Assembly: GCA_037349105.1 (NCBI GenBank) | Contig: JAYJMM010000079.1 | Span: 620,001 to 684,000 of the forward strand | Direction of reading: 5' to 3' | Origin: Limnomonas spitsbergensis | Taxonomy: Eukaryota > Chlorophyta > Chlorophyceae > Chlamydomonadales | DNA length: 64,000 nt | Part shown: positions 1 to 14,000 of the stretch, piece by piece | Layout of the letters: each line of letters opens with the position of its first letter | Numbering within the stretch: position 1 is the stretch's first letter | The notes under the pieces: generated by a model | Told to the model about the DNA's origin: nothing | Databases searched by the model: none | Seen by the model: the letters and a program-made list of their open reading frames with translations, nothing else | Translations under genes and position numbers: made by a program

Positions 1-929
1 ACATTCTAAATGGGCTTGGACCGCTATTTTTTGTACATGCCCCCTGTTCGCCTATTCGCGTTTTTACCCCCAGTCTTCCTCGCTCCAGCACAGCGACGGG
101 GTATTAAAAGTTGAAACGCCTCTTCCAAGTACTGCCGAAGGAATCCAAGTGGCATCAAATCTAACCAGCGTCTACAAGAAGAATTAACAAATAAAAAAAT
201 CATCTTGATAGCTGCTTCATCTTCCAGCCGATCTGCCCACGCCCGTGCATTGCCACGGTCTGTAATTGCGAGTGAGTCACTCGGGCTGAAAGTTTGAGCC
301 GTTCATAAATATTGCTTTGTGTTGCTCGTGCTGCTGGTGCCACAGCTCGCATGTGTTACAGGGTTTGTCCCCCCCCCCAAAGAACCCTTTCCCGCCGGAA
401 TTGCAATTTCCGAAACGCCCCCCCTAATTCTGCATGTGCTACCTTGGAAAATCGCCTGCGGCTAACAGTGGCGACTATCGAACCCTCCTCTGACGTGTCG
501 CCGATTTGTCATTTCCGCCCTGCAACGTTTCGTCGACGTATCATTGTGACCTTGCCCGATCTCACTTCCTGGCCGATGGCGCGTTTTCAACGTTGCCCAT
601 GCCATGCAAGTTTGCATATTCCCGTGCGAAGCGTCTGTGGTAGCCGCAGCCGATCTCCGCAGAAGCTGCATGTACACACTTCCTCACACAATTCTCGTCT
701 CAACTCTTAACAGACCCAACCTCTGCACCCTCTTTGGTTCCAGGTATCTTCAAGAGCATACAAAGGGTGCTAACCACCGCTGCCTCCTCCCTCTATGTGA
801 TCTACCTGCAGCTATTCACCACACGTACTGCGGCGCTTGCAGCATTGCATGCTGACGTGTTGCTAGTCAGCAGCAACGACTCATACTGGCTGCCTTCATC
901 ACCCTGAAACCACAAGCATTATTCCTCAC
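1..929. other. upstream region of ankyrin gene, no gene seen
   Basis: No exon with recognisable protein similarity was found on either strand. In the reading frame of the ankyrin gene a stop lies at 864-866, so its first in-frame ATG is at 930. The promoter and 5' UTR of that gene should lie here, but no TATA box or other element stands out. Confidence 0.4.
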
Positions 930-2006
930 ATGGTCACACAAGTAGAAACAGAAGTAGCATGGCGGCCCCAACATGCTAGCCCGAAGCTCTCTTTGATGAG
1001 CAGCTCCTGTGCACGAGCCACGTCCGCCCAACCCATGGTAGCAGCGGAGGCAAGATCAGCACCCTCCAAAAATAAAAGCAAGCAGCGGCAGATTACAATA
1101 TTACAGGCACCTACGCTGCGATTGTCCAGTATGGGCCTTCCGTCCGCACCTGCAACCGAAGCATCCACCTCAGTGTCCGCACTCCCTACCGTATCTGCGG
1201 CAGCAACAGCTGCCTGCACCCCGACAGCAGTTGCCTCCGCAACTGCAGCAGCGGTCATGGCAGCAGTAGCAGCAGCCCCTGCAACCCCAGCTGCTGCGGC
1301 AAGGCCGAGCTCCAAAGCTATGCCAAACTCGCGAGGCGCTCCCCTGCCCGCCCCCACTTATTACGCATCATCGCCATTGCCACCACCCACGCCCAGTGGG
1401 AGGTGTGCCCACTCGAGCGCCTCCTGTCATTTGATGTCTCAGGATCCTGGCTGTTCCTCCTCTTCCTCCTCCGCCTCCTCTTCTTCCTCCTCCTCCTTCT
1501 GCTCCTCCTCCTTCTCCTCGTCGTCGTCGTCGTCCTCCTCAACGCCTCACACACTACCCTCCCGATCGATCGTGTCGGGCCTAGCGGTCTCGGAGCTAGA
1601 AGCTGCTGCCGCCGCAGCTATGGAAGCATCCGCCGCGTCAGCAAGCGCTCTCCAAAGAGCCACAGCTGGCCCAGCGCCGGCAGCGGCAGCAGCGCCGGCC
1701 CTGAACAGCCATTCCTCTGCGGGGGGAACCGGCTGTGGTGCGGCTTCGGGGGCAGGGGTACCAATTGAGGCTGCGGCCAGCCGAGGCATCAGCGGCGCGT
1801 GCTCCGCTTCGGTAGGAGTGTGCAATGCAGAAGAGGCCCTGAAGCAGGGAGGCTCTCTGCAAGCCGCTGATTATTCCTGCCGATGTGGTGCGAAGCTGGC
1901 CGACTCGGCCCCGTGGACAGCTGCGGCCGCTCCACCGTCGTGCTCTTGTCCCGCGGAGGCCGCTTGTACGGGTACTCTTTCCACCCTGATGGTTCAGGAC
2001 GTGCAG
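930..2006 (+). CDS. ankyrin gene exon 1 (Ser/Ala-rich N-terminus)
   Basis: ATG at 930 is the first in frame after a stop at 864. The 359 codons include poly-Ser and poly-Ala runs (about 1455-1550 and 1590-1700). The donor is GTGCAG|GTCAGT, phase 0, and joins in frame to the exon at 3307. The codons beyond 2006 in the open frame are intron. Confidence 0.65.
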
Positions 2007-5000
2007 GTCAGTGTCAGTGTTTCTTTTAATCGTAATTCGGCTACATGTCAGCTACATTCCGGCAGCTGGCCGTTGACCACATGTCTGGCCAGCCTAGCTG
2101 CTTTTGTCACCAGTGGCAGGCCAGTCCAAGTTTGGTATTTTTTGTCATTTGGTGGCCGCTGGGCGGCCTGACGATGTTGAACTTGTAGGACAAAAAAGAA
2201 ACGCTGGTCGGTGCTGGTGGGCAGACACTAGAGCTGTAGGGGAGTGTGCGTGATCGTGTTTAAGGCGTGTACGGCAGTGCATGGTCATTCGTGATTGTGT
2301 ACGTGGTGTTGGCCGAGAGTGGGAAGGAATGAGGGGCATGTTCATGACTGGCCTAGCTTTCCCGAGAGTGGGAGGGAACGAGGGGCATGTTCATGGCTGG
2401 CCCGGCTTTCCTGAGAGTGGGAAGGAACGAGGGGCATGTTCATGACTGGCCCGGCTTTCCCGAGAGTGGGAAGGAACGAGGGGCATGTTCATGACTGGCC
2501 CGGCTTTCCCGAGAGTGGGGAGGGAATGAGGGGCATGTTCATGACTGGCCCGGCTTTCCCGAGAGTGGGGAGGGAATGAGGGGCATGTTCATGACTGGCC
2601 CGGCTTTTCCGAGAGTGGGGAGGGAATGAGGGGCATGTTCATGACTGGCTCGGCTTTCCCGAGAGTGGGGAGGGAATGAGGGGCATGTTCATGACTGGCC
2701 CGGCTTTCCCGAGAGTGGGGAGGGAATGAGGGGCATGTTCATGACTGGCCCGCTTTCCCGAGAGTGGGGAGGGAATGAGGGGCATGTTCATGACTGGCCT
2801 GGTGTTGTTGGTGGAGAGAGGGGGGGTGGGGGGGGTGAGGGGCATGTTCATGACTGTGTGGGCGTTGGCAAGAAGGCGGGAGGGGAGTGTAGGTACTGCT
2901 TGCACACCATCTGCCCGTATTGGTCCAGGCATGGGACTGAGAGCAGCTGCATCCTCTTCCAGTAGCATTCTCTTCCAGGAGCTGTTTCATCCCTTGTTCA
3001 ACCGTGTCCTCATATGGTAACGGCGCGGATGTGGCGTTGGCCCAGTCTGTGCTGTGCACTTAGATCCCGCGGCCCATGGGAGGAAAGTTTTTATTTTCCT
3101 CTTCAGTTGCCTTTCACTGAGCAGGCCCTTCTGTCTTGCACGGGCTGGTGTCCCTGACATTAAATCCTGCCATTCCGTCATTGAATTTGCATCCTGCCAA
3201 TTTGTCACTGAGCAGGCCCTTTTGCCGTCCCAAGGCTGGTGAACCTGACATTAAATCCTGCCATTCCGTCATCGAATTTGAATCCTGCTATTCCGTCACT
3301 GTGCAGGCCCTCAGGTCTGCCGTTGCTGCGTGCAAGCTGGGCCTATCGGACCAACTCATGGCAGCTATCGCCGCCTGTGGGGCCGTAGTGAATGCCAGGT
3401 GGGTGGCGGATGTCCTGTCCAGTTGGTGTCGGTTGGCTGATGTCTTGTCCAGTTGGTTTCGGTTGACTGTTGTCTTGTCCAGTTGGTTTCGGTTGACTGT
3501 TGTCTTGTCCAGTTGGTTTCGGTTGACTGATGTCTTGTCCAGTTGGTTTCGGTTCGTTTCTCTTGTTGTCTCAAGATTGAACGTAACCACCCTCTTCCCT
3601 TTGAAAGGGCCGCCTCCTGTCGCATCCTCTCACCACCCTCTTCCCTTAGAAAGGGCCGCCTCCTGTCGCATCCTCTCACCACCCTCTTCCCTTTAAAAGG
3701 GCCGCCTCCTGTCTCATCCTCTCACCACCCTCTTCCCTTTGCTCCCACTTATCCCATGTTGTTTGCAGTCTCCCATGCCCTCTCCAATTGTCACTTAAAC
3801 CATGATGGTCTTCAACCCCGTGTTGCATCCGCTCCCACCACACACTCCCCTGTGCACTTAAACTGTCACTTAAACTGTGATGGGCCTCAACCCCCTGTCA
3901 CCTCCTCTCACCCTCCACTCCCCTGTGCTCTCTGTGTGGCTGCAGAGATCACGATGGACGCACTTGTCTGCACTATGCGGCTGGGTACGGCCAGGAGGAG
4001 TGCGTGGAGCTGCTGTTGCTGCAGGCCACCGCCAACGCGTCAGTCCCCGATGTGAATGGGGATGTCCCACTTCACTTTGCAGCCATCCATGGACACCCCA
4101 TGGTTGCATACAGGTGAGCAGCAGTGCTGCTGAAACAGTGAAAGCAGCATTTCAAGTAGCGGTGCTGCTGAAACGGAGCAGTGACAGCAGCAGTGAGAGC
4201 AGCTGTTACAGCAGCAGTGAGAGCAGCAGTGAGAGCAGCAGTTACAGCAGCAGTGGCAGCAGCAGTCAGGGCAGCAGTTACAGCAGCAGTGAGAGCAGCA
4301 GTTACAGCATCAGTTACAGCAGCAGTGACAGCAGCAGTCAGGGCAGCAGTGACAGCAGCAGTGACAGCAGCAGTCAGGGCAGCAGTTACAGCAGCAGTGA
4401 GAGCAGCAGTTACAGCATCAGTTACAGCAGCAGTGAGAGCAGCAGTTACAGCATCAGTTACAGCAGCAGTGACAGCAGCAGTGACTGCAGCAGTGACAGC
4501 AGCAGTTACAGCAGCAGTGAGAGCAGAAGTTACAGCATCAGTTACAGCAGCAGTGACAGCAGCAGTGACAGCAGCAGTGACAGCATCAGTTACAGCAGCA
4601 GTGACAGCAGCAGTGACAGCAGCAGTGACAGCAGCAGTGACAGCAGCAGTTACAGCAGCAGCGAGACTGCAGGGACAGCGAACTTTAAATCAGCGGCAAG
4701 ATCAGCAGCAACAGAATGCATGTGAAGGTAGTAGTGCTGAGGCAGTGAGATCAGCAGCGATGCGGAAGCAGTAAGAGTGGCAGCTTCAGAAGGCATAGCA
4801 GAAGGCGATAGAAAGCAGGCATGCTGAGGCAGTATCAGCAAATTGTACAGCAGTGCAACTGGGGCAGTGAGGTTACGAGTAGTAACGAATTAGAAAGCAT
4901 AGGTGCGAGCAGCAGCAACACAACACATTGGAAAGCAGTCACGCTGAGACTGTGAAAGAGGGGCATAAGTGCGATAAGCAGCAGCAGGAACAGCCGATTA

Positions 5001-8000
5001 CAGGCAGTGAGAGAAGTGATGACAGCAGATCGGGATGCAGCCAATGCATTCTCCATGCTTTCAGTAAGGCAGCAGTTGCAGCAAAGTAAAAAGCAGTGAA
5101 AGTGGGGCAGTGAGCGCAGGAGTGACAGCAAATGTGGAAGCAGCCAATGTTTATCCGGATGCTGTCAATATCAGGGGGTCAGTACGGCAGTATTTGCAGC
5201 GTATTAAAAATCGGTAAAACTGGGGAAGTGAGAGCAGCAGTGACAGTGACTTAGGAAGCAACGGGTGTTTTGCTCTACGCTGTCAGTAAGGCATCAATTA
5301 CAGCAAGTAAGGCAGCAGCTGCAGCGAATCGGGAAGCAGTAACAGCGCCATGGGGGACTGGTGCAACAAGCCCTACTGCTCGGGCCATTGGCCGAAGGCC
5401 AGCCAAGGTGTGGTCCCGAACGGCCTAGGAATGGCCGCCCAGCGGCCCCCCAAAGGTGCTTTGGCACGAACAAAAATAAACACTAAATGATCAATAAAAT
5501 AAACACCGGTGCCTGTTGGTATCACGGCAGTAGAAGCAAAAGGAGATGAGAGGGTGGACTCAAGCGCACCTTACGATTGCACGCTTGTGGGAAGGGTGAA
5601 GCATTGTAAGAGGTAGCAGGGCCTGACGTCCGCCTATTGCTTGATTGGTAGTATTTTTACACCCTGCTTACTTTCTGCCCCGACTCTTCTCGTCGGTCTC
5701 ACCACAGCTATCGCTATCTCCAGGGTCAGGGCAGCTTCCTTTTTATTACACCCAGCTTCCTCTCTCTCTCCGAACGCAGCCTCGTGTGCCCACCACAATC
5801 TGAAGGGCCAGACGACCGCCAATCACTTACTTGTATCGTTTGTTTACCCCCAGCCTCCTCTCTCTCTCCCTCTGCCCCACTCCACCGCAGCATCTCCAAG
5901 GCAAGCGCAGCCTCATGCGTCCACCACAATCTGAAGGGCCAGACAACCGCCAATCACTTACTTGTATCGTTTGTTTACCCCCAGCCCCCTCTCTCTCTCC
6001 CTCTGCCCACCCCACCTCAGTATCTCCAAGGCAAGCGCAGCCTCCTGTGTCCACCACAATCTGAAGGGACAGACGCCGGTCGACGTCGCTGTGGCCTGCG
6101 AGCGAGGCGAGGTGAAGAACACTACGGGGTTTTATTGTAGGGTGTCAGCGTTTGGAGTTTAGGGTGTAGGGGTTTGAATTTTAAGGTTTCCGGGTTTGTG
6201 CACGGTCTGCCTCACCCCAGGAGGGCAGGGGAGACAGATAGCACTTCAGGTAAAAACCCTGGCATCTTACCGCTGGCGAATAGCGCTATGGGTTTTAGAC
6301 TTCCGGCCACGGTCTGTTTAGAGACGTCTGCATGTTTACCCTCGTTACTCTCGGGTGTTAACCCTGGCATCTTATCCCCAGACCCTAAACCCTAAACATG
6401 TTCACTCTTTACCCTCGGGTGTAAACTCCGGCATCTTTTATCCCTATACCTTAAACCCTAAACATGTTAACTTTTAACCCTCGGGTGTAAACCTGGCATC
6501 TTATCCCTGGACCCTAAACTTGATCGCAGGTGCTCAATGCGATGCTGCTGGCGTGCTCTGGCGATGGTGGCGAGGTCGCCGTGTCGGCCATGCGGCTGCT
6601 GCTGACTGACGGCGCTGTGCCGGACACTTGGGCGCCCAACGGGAGCAGCGCGCTGATGCTGGCGGCGTCCGCAAACGCGACGCAGGCTTTGCAGGTACGC
6701 GCGGTACAGCGATACAGGGGGGTGGAACAAGCAGTATAGCGCACTGATGCTGGTGGCGTCCACAAACGCGACGCAGGCTTTGCAGGTACATGCAGTACAG
6801 CCGTACAGCAGGGGTGGATAATGCAGTTCATTGGGGTGGAGCATGCGGTACAGCTGGGGTGGGACGTTCAGCATAGCGAGGTGGAGCATGGGGCACAGCG
6901 AGGTGGAGCATGTGTTTATACAGCCCTTCCCTTCCCAATGTTTTGTTTTACGGCCCTAGCCTCTGTGCAGGAGGCTGGGATGATGCTGCGGTGATGCCTG
7001 AAGCAGGCATCTGGAAGAGACGGGAGGGACGACGGATTGTTCCTGACCAATCTGTGTTGCAGAGGTTCTTTTCTTGCTACAAGTCCACCACAGCCAGGCA
7101 GCCGCGCGGCCACCCATGGCCACCCATTGGAACCAAACCTGGACCGGCCCATGGCCGGCAGCCCAAGCAGCAGGACTGACCGCAGCTCACACCAGAGCCC
7201 CCGAGGGGTAGCTGAGTCGCGAAAAAGACACGACTGCCTGTGGGTGGCTCTGGCGTCCTGCCTCGATGCCTCGTCCCTCCCGCGCAGGTGCTGATAAGCA
7301 GGGACGACGGCTTGCTGGTTCCTGCCGACCCTAAGCCTCACTGCCTGTGTGTGGCTCTGGACCCCATGGTCTTAGCTCCCATGTACAGGTGCTGCTGAGC
7401 GCAGGAGCAATGCTTGAGCTACAGGAGGTGCTGGGCTCACTGCCTGTGTGTCGCTCTTGACGTCTTACCTCTGTCAACCTGGTACAGGTGCTGCTGAGCA
7501 CAGGTGCGACACTTGAGCGCAGGAGCAACACTTGAGCGCAGGAGCAACACTTGAGCTTCAGGAGGTGCTGGGCCTCACTGCCTGTGTGTGGCTCTGGACG
7601 TCTTACCCCATGGTCTTGGCTCCCATGTACAGGTGCTGCTGAGCACAGGAGCAATGCTTGAGCTACAGGAGGTGCTGGGCCTCACTGCCTGTGTGTCGCT
7701 CTGGACGTCTTACCTCTGTCAACCGGCACCCTTGTGCAGGTGCTGTTGAGCGCAGGAGCAACACTTGAGCGCAGGAGCAACACTTGAGCTTCAGGAGGTG
7801 CTGGGCCTCACTGCCTGTGTGTAGCTCTGGACGTCTTACCCCATGGTCTTGGCTCCCTTGTGCAGGTGCTGCTAAGCGCAGGAGCAACGCTCGAGCTTCA
7901 GGACGCGCTGGGCCGCTCGGCGCTCATGTTTGCCGCGGGCAACTGCGCCGCAAACACGCTCGAAGCGCTCTTGGAGGCGGGCGCTTGCATCTCACAGCGG

Positions 8001-11000
8001 GACCGCAGGCTCAGGTGCGGTTTGATGTGGGGGGAGAAAGAGTGGGTCATCAGTCGTGCCTAAATGGGTTGGATGTGGGGGGAGAAAGAGTGGGAGAGAG
8101 AGTGGGTCATGAGTTGTGCCTAAATGGGTTGGATGTGGGGGGAGAAACAGTGGGAGAAAGAGTGGGTCATCAGTCGTGCCTGAATGGATTTGATGGGGCG
8201 GCAGCGGATCGCAGGCTTAGGTGGGGCCTGATGTGTAGGGAGAAAGGATGGCTTGTGCCCTGAATGGGTCTGATGGTAGGCTTAGGTACAGCTTGGCACA
8301 CAGGCTTAACGTGCGGCTTGGTGTGCTGGGAGAGAGAGGACGGGTCCACTTTGAATGCTGAAACTCAAACCTTTAACCCTGTTCGCGTCAGATCTGTGCT
8401 GGATTACGAACCGGCTGGTAGCAAGGTTACGTCAAGCAGCTTCCCTCCCTTGCCTGGCACGCTTTTCAGCAGTGTCCCCCTGCCCACACTGCGGCAGATC
8501 TGTGCTGGATTACGCCCCGGCTGGTAGCAAGGTCCGCTCCATCCTGCAGCTGCGCCTGGCCGCGCTGGAGGTGGTGGCCGACCAGAGGCAAGCGGACCTG
8601 CTGGCGGACCTACTGGGGGAGGCAGCGGGAGGCGGAGGCAAGGCAGCTGTGACGGCGACGACGAGGACCTCGGCAGCAAAGGTGTGGAGGTCTCACACCT
8701 TTGGTATTTTGGATTTGAGGCACTGTATATTTGAATTGCCTGTCCTTGGGTATGAGAAACCGGCGTCGACAATCGATACTGATCAGTGTATTCATGGATT
8801 CCTCACCCCAAACAACATTGATTATGAGGGAAGGCATAGCAAACCTATGGTATAGGGTAGAGGATAGACCGTCAAGCCAATGCTGTTGGTCATAGGCGAC
8901 GAGGGCCTCAGCAGCAACTGTGGGGTCTCACACCTTCAGTACCAGGATTTGAGATTCAGGAGTTCAGGGTCCAGGATAATACACCAATTGAACGCTGTTG
9001 TTCGGCGATGACGAGGGCCTCAGCAGCCAAGTTGGGGTCTCTTGTAAGTTTTAGGATATAGGGTCGAGAATGAGACACCAATTGAACAACCTTCAGTTTC
9101 AGGATTTGAGATGTAGGCTTTTAGGGTTTAGGATAAGACACCGATTGAATTCTATGGGGCGGCGCAAGTGAGGGTGGGGTCTTCACTCTTCAACCAATGG
9201 GGTTTTGGGATTTAGGGTTGAGGATCAGCTGTCAACCCGATGCTATTAGTCCAGAACAGGGAACAGGGAACCCCTGCCGCACCCCCTTCAAGGCCACATT
9301 TCCAGCGTATTCTTTTTTTCGTCCTAGATTGCCCAAAGTGGGCCCTTTGTACCCTGCTACCAATGGTGCGCCTCTTTCCTTCTGCAGGAGATACAACTGC
9401 GGTTTGTTTCTGAGGCCGCCTGCTCTGCTCCGCTCTTCCAAGTCGGAACCCTGAACTAAAACCTCCAACCTGTGGTATCAGCTGCTGGGACCAACTATCT
9501 CTGGGCCGCTTACCAGGCCCGACCTGAAAAACTGCCGATAATGCTGACCTGACCTGACCTGACTTGACCAGACCTGACCTGACCTGACCTGACCTGACCT
9601 GACCTGACCTGACCTGACCTGACCTGACCTGACCAGACCAGACCTGACCTGACCTGACCTGACCTGACCTGACCTGACCCGACCTGACCTGACCTGACCT
9701 GACCTGACCTGACCTGACCTGACCTGACCTGACCTGACCTGACCTGACCTGACCTGACCTGACCTGTCCTGTCCTGTCCTGTCCTGACCTGTACAACTGC
9801 CGATAATGCTGACCTGACCTGACCTGACCTGACCTGACCTGACCTGACCTGACCTGACCTGACCTGACCTGACCTGACCTGACCTGACCTGACCTGACCT
9901 GACCTGACCTGACCTGACCTGACCTGACCTGACCTGACCTGACCTGACCTGACCAGACCTGACCTGTACAACTGCCGAAAATGCTAAACTCACCTGACCT
10001 GACCAGACCTGACCTGACCTGACCTGACCTGACCTGACCTGACCTGACCTGACCTGACCTGACCTGACCTGACCTGTACAACTGCCGATAATGCTGACCT
10101 GACCTGACCTGACCTGACCTGACCTGACCTGACCTGACCTGACCTGACCTGACCTGACCTGACCTGACCTGACCTGACCTGACCTGACCTGACCTGACCT
10201 GACCAGACCAGACCAGACCTGACCTGTACAACTCCCGATAATGCTGACCTGACCTGACCTGACCTGACCTGACCTGACCTGACCTGACCTGACCTGACCT
10301 GACCTGACCTGACCTGACCTGTCCTGTCCTGTCCTGTCCTGACCTGTACAACTGCCGATAATGCTGACCTCACCTGACCTGACCTGACCTGGCCTGACCT
10401 GACCTGACCTGACCTGACCTGACCTGACCTGTCCTGTCCTGACCTGACCTGACCTGACCTGACCTGACCTGACCTGACCTGACCTGACCTGTCCTGACTT
10501 GTACAACTGCCGATAATGCTGACCTGACCTGACCTGACCTGACCTGACCTGACCTGACCTGACCTGACCAGACCAGACCAGACCAGACCAGACCAGACCT
10601 GACCTGACCTGACCTGACCTGACCTGACCTGACCTGACCTGACCTGTCCTGTCCTGTCCTGTCCTGTCCTGACCTGTACAACTGCCGATAATGCTGACCT
10701 GACCTGACCTGACCTGACCTGACCTGACCTGACCTGACCTGACCTGACCTGTCCTGACCTGACCTGACCTGACCTGTCCTGACTTGTACAACTGCCGATA
10801 ATGCTGACCTGACCTGACCTGACCTGACATGACCTGACCAGACCTGACCTGACCTGACCTGTCCTGACATGTACAACTGCTGATAATGCTGACCTGACCT
10901 GACCTGACCTGACCTGACCTGACATGTACAACTGCTGATAATGCTGACCTGACCTGACCTGACCTGACCTGACCTGACCTGACCTGACCTGACCTGACCT

Positions 11001-14000
11001 GACCTGACCTGACCTGTACAACTGCTGATAATGCTGACCTGACCTGACCTGACCTGACCTGACCTGACCTGTAAAACTGCTGATAATGCTGACCTGACCT
11101 GACCTGACCTGACCTGACCTGACCTGACCTGACCTGACCTGTACAACTGCCGATAATGCTGACCTGACCTGACCAGACCTGACCTGACCTGTCCTGTCCT
11201 GTCCTGACCTGTACAACTGCCGATAATGCTGACCTGACCTGACCTGACCTGACCTGACCAGACCTGACCTGACCTGACCTGACCTGACCTGACCAGACCT
11301 GACCAGACCTGACCTGTACAACTCCCGATAATGCTGACCTGACCTGACCTGACCTGACCTGTAAAACTGCTGATAATGCAGACCTGACCTGACCTGACCT
11401 GACCTGACCTGACCTGACCTGACCTGACCAGGCCTGACTTGTACAACTCCCGATAATGCTGACCTGACCTGACCTGACCTGACCTGTAAAACTGCCGATA
11501 ATGCTGACCTGACCTGACCTGACCTGACCTGACCTGACCAGACCTGACATGTACAACTGCTGATAATGCTGACCTGACCTGACCTGACCTGACCTGACCT
11601 GACCTGACCTGACCTGACCTGACCTGACCAGACCTGACCTGTACAACTCCCGATAAAGCTGACCTGACCTGACCTGACCTGACCTGTAAAACTGCTGATA
11701 ATGCTGACCTGACCTGACCTGACCTGACCTGACCTGACCTGACCTGACCTGTACAACTGCCGATAATGCTGACCTGACCTGACCTGACCTGACCTGACCT
11801 GACCTGACCTGACCTGACCTGACCTGACCTGACCTGACCTGTACAACTGCTGATAATGCTGATCTGACCTGACCTGACCTGACCTGACCTGACCTGACCT
11901 GACCTGACCTGACCTGTCCTGTCCTGTCCTGTCCTGTACAACTGCCGATAATGCTGACCTGACCTGACCTGACCTGACCTGACCTGACCTGACCTGACCT
12001 GTCCTGACCTGTACAACTGCTGATAATGCTGACCTGACCTGACCTGACCTGACCTGACCTGACCTGTAAAACTGCTGATAATGCTGACCTGACCTGACCT
12101 GACCTGACCTGACCTGACCTGACCTGACCTGACCTGACCTGACCTGACCTGACCTGACCTGACCTGACCTGTACAACTGCTGATAATGCTGACCTGACCT
12201 GACCTGACCTGACCTGACCTGACCTGACCTGACCTGACCTGACCTGACCTGACCTGACCTGTACAACTGCTGATAATGCTGACCTGACCTGACCTGACCT
12301 GACCTGACCTGACCTGACCTGACCTGTAAAACTGCTGATAATGCTGACCTGACCTGACCTGACCTGACCTGACCTGACCTGACCTGTACAACTGCTGATA
12401 ATGCTGACCTGACCTGACCTGACCTGACCTGACCTGTACAACTGCTGATAATGCTGACCTGACCTGACCTGACCTGACCTGACCTGACCTGACCTGTAAA
12501 ACTGCCGATAATGCTGACCTGACCTGACCTGACCAGACCTGACCTGTAAAACTGCCGATAATGCTGACCTGACCTGACCTGAAAACTGCCCATATCCCCG
12601 TGACATGTCCCTGTAGAGCAAGAAGCGTGCGGCAAAGAGAGCCGCTGCCATCAAGGCATCAGCTGTTGATAAGGACAGTGCGGGAGCGGAGCCAGTCCAG
12701 CAGCCAGTAGCTTATACTGTCAAAGAAGAGGACGGAGCGGGGAGGGGGGTGGTCCCACAGCTGGTGCATGCTGTATCCCTCACAGCAGCAGGGGCAACAG
12801 CAGCAACAGGAGCAACAGCAGCAGGGGCAACAGCAGCAACTGGAGGGATAGCAGCAGGTGCAGCAGCAGCAACAGGAGCAACAGCAGCAGGGGCAACAGC
12901 AGCAACAGGAGGGATAGCATCAGGATCAGGAATCGAGTCGCCCGCAGGACCCGTGAAAGCCGAGCCGTCGGCAGCGGCAGATCCCGAGGGCTCATCATTC
13001 GTGGTATGTGCAGGTAGCTCAGCGAGAGGAGGAGAGGTGGTCGGTGCCGAGAGCATTGTTGCAAGGTCTGGAATGGACTTGTGTCATTGGGATGTGCAGG
13101 AGGAAGCACTAGCTGCTGCTGCTGGTGCTGCCACTGCCACTGCTGCTATTGCTACTGCTGCTGCTGCTGCCACTGCTGCTACTGCTGCTGTTGCTCCTGG
13201 TGCTCAGGGCATCATCATTGATGCTTGCATGGCATCCGATGTGGCAGAGGCCCTGCGGCCGGGCCCCGCCGAGGACCCCTCCCTCGCTACGGATGGACTT
13301 CCTCCGAGCATCACAAAGGAAAGCGACGTAGGCGCCGACGAGAGTGTCCACGCAAAGGCCACTGACCCGAACGACTGGGCCTCTCATCCTACTACTACTG
13401 CTGCTGCTGCTCCTGCTACTACTGCTGCTACTGCTGCTGTTGCTACTGCTGCTGCTGCTGCTACGGATTCAGCGGGGAGATCATCCCCCGCTCCCCGTGG
13501 AGAATCGTCATGGCATGTTGTTGGAAAGCCGCTTCAGCAGCAGCAGCAGCGCAGTGGACGATGCAGCCACGGTGGCCTGGCAGGCAGTAGCTTGCTCCGG
13601 GACCATCACCAGCTGCAGCAGCACAGCGCAGTCAGCAGCAGCGGGCACTGGAATCATCAATGGTCTGCGGCCGGCCACGCCGCACCGGCGGCAGCGGGGG
13701 CAGCGCCCAGCTGCAGCCAGTCTGCAGCCGGCAGCGGCGTCTCGGAATTGAATGGCGGGCGAACAGGTATGCCGCGGGCCAGCTCTGGGCTGTCGCTCAG
13801 CAGCCAGGGGAGCAGCGAATCCACGTCGCAGCAGCATACAGAGCTGCTGCAGCCGACCGCAGCTGCGGTGGCGTCTAAAAGTGCATGGGGCCGGGTAGGC
13901 AGCGGCAGCAGCCATACAGCTCCGCCAGGCTCTGCGGCTGCCAGCCCCGCCGTCGCCGCTGCTGATGCTGAAGCGGCCAAGGATTGTGCGGCCTGCCCTA

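Noticed and set aside
4181..4774. Poly-(TAAV) or poly-Ser proteins
   Set aside because: Three frames of an AGCAGCAGTGAC repeat within ankyrin intron 3.
9535..12590. Possible CRISPR array with 20-bp regular inserts
   Set aside because: The insert is constant and the stretches between are one pentamer repeated, the reverse of a repeat-spacer design.
9478..12654. ORFs of up to 1058 codons with VRSGQ repeats
   Set aside because: A product of the GACCT pentamer. It lies inside an intron whose flanking exons join in phase.
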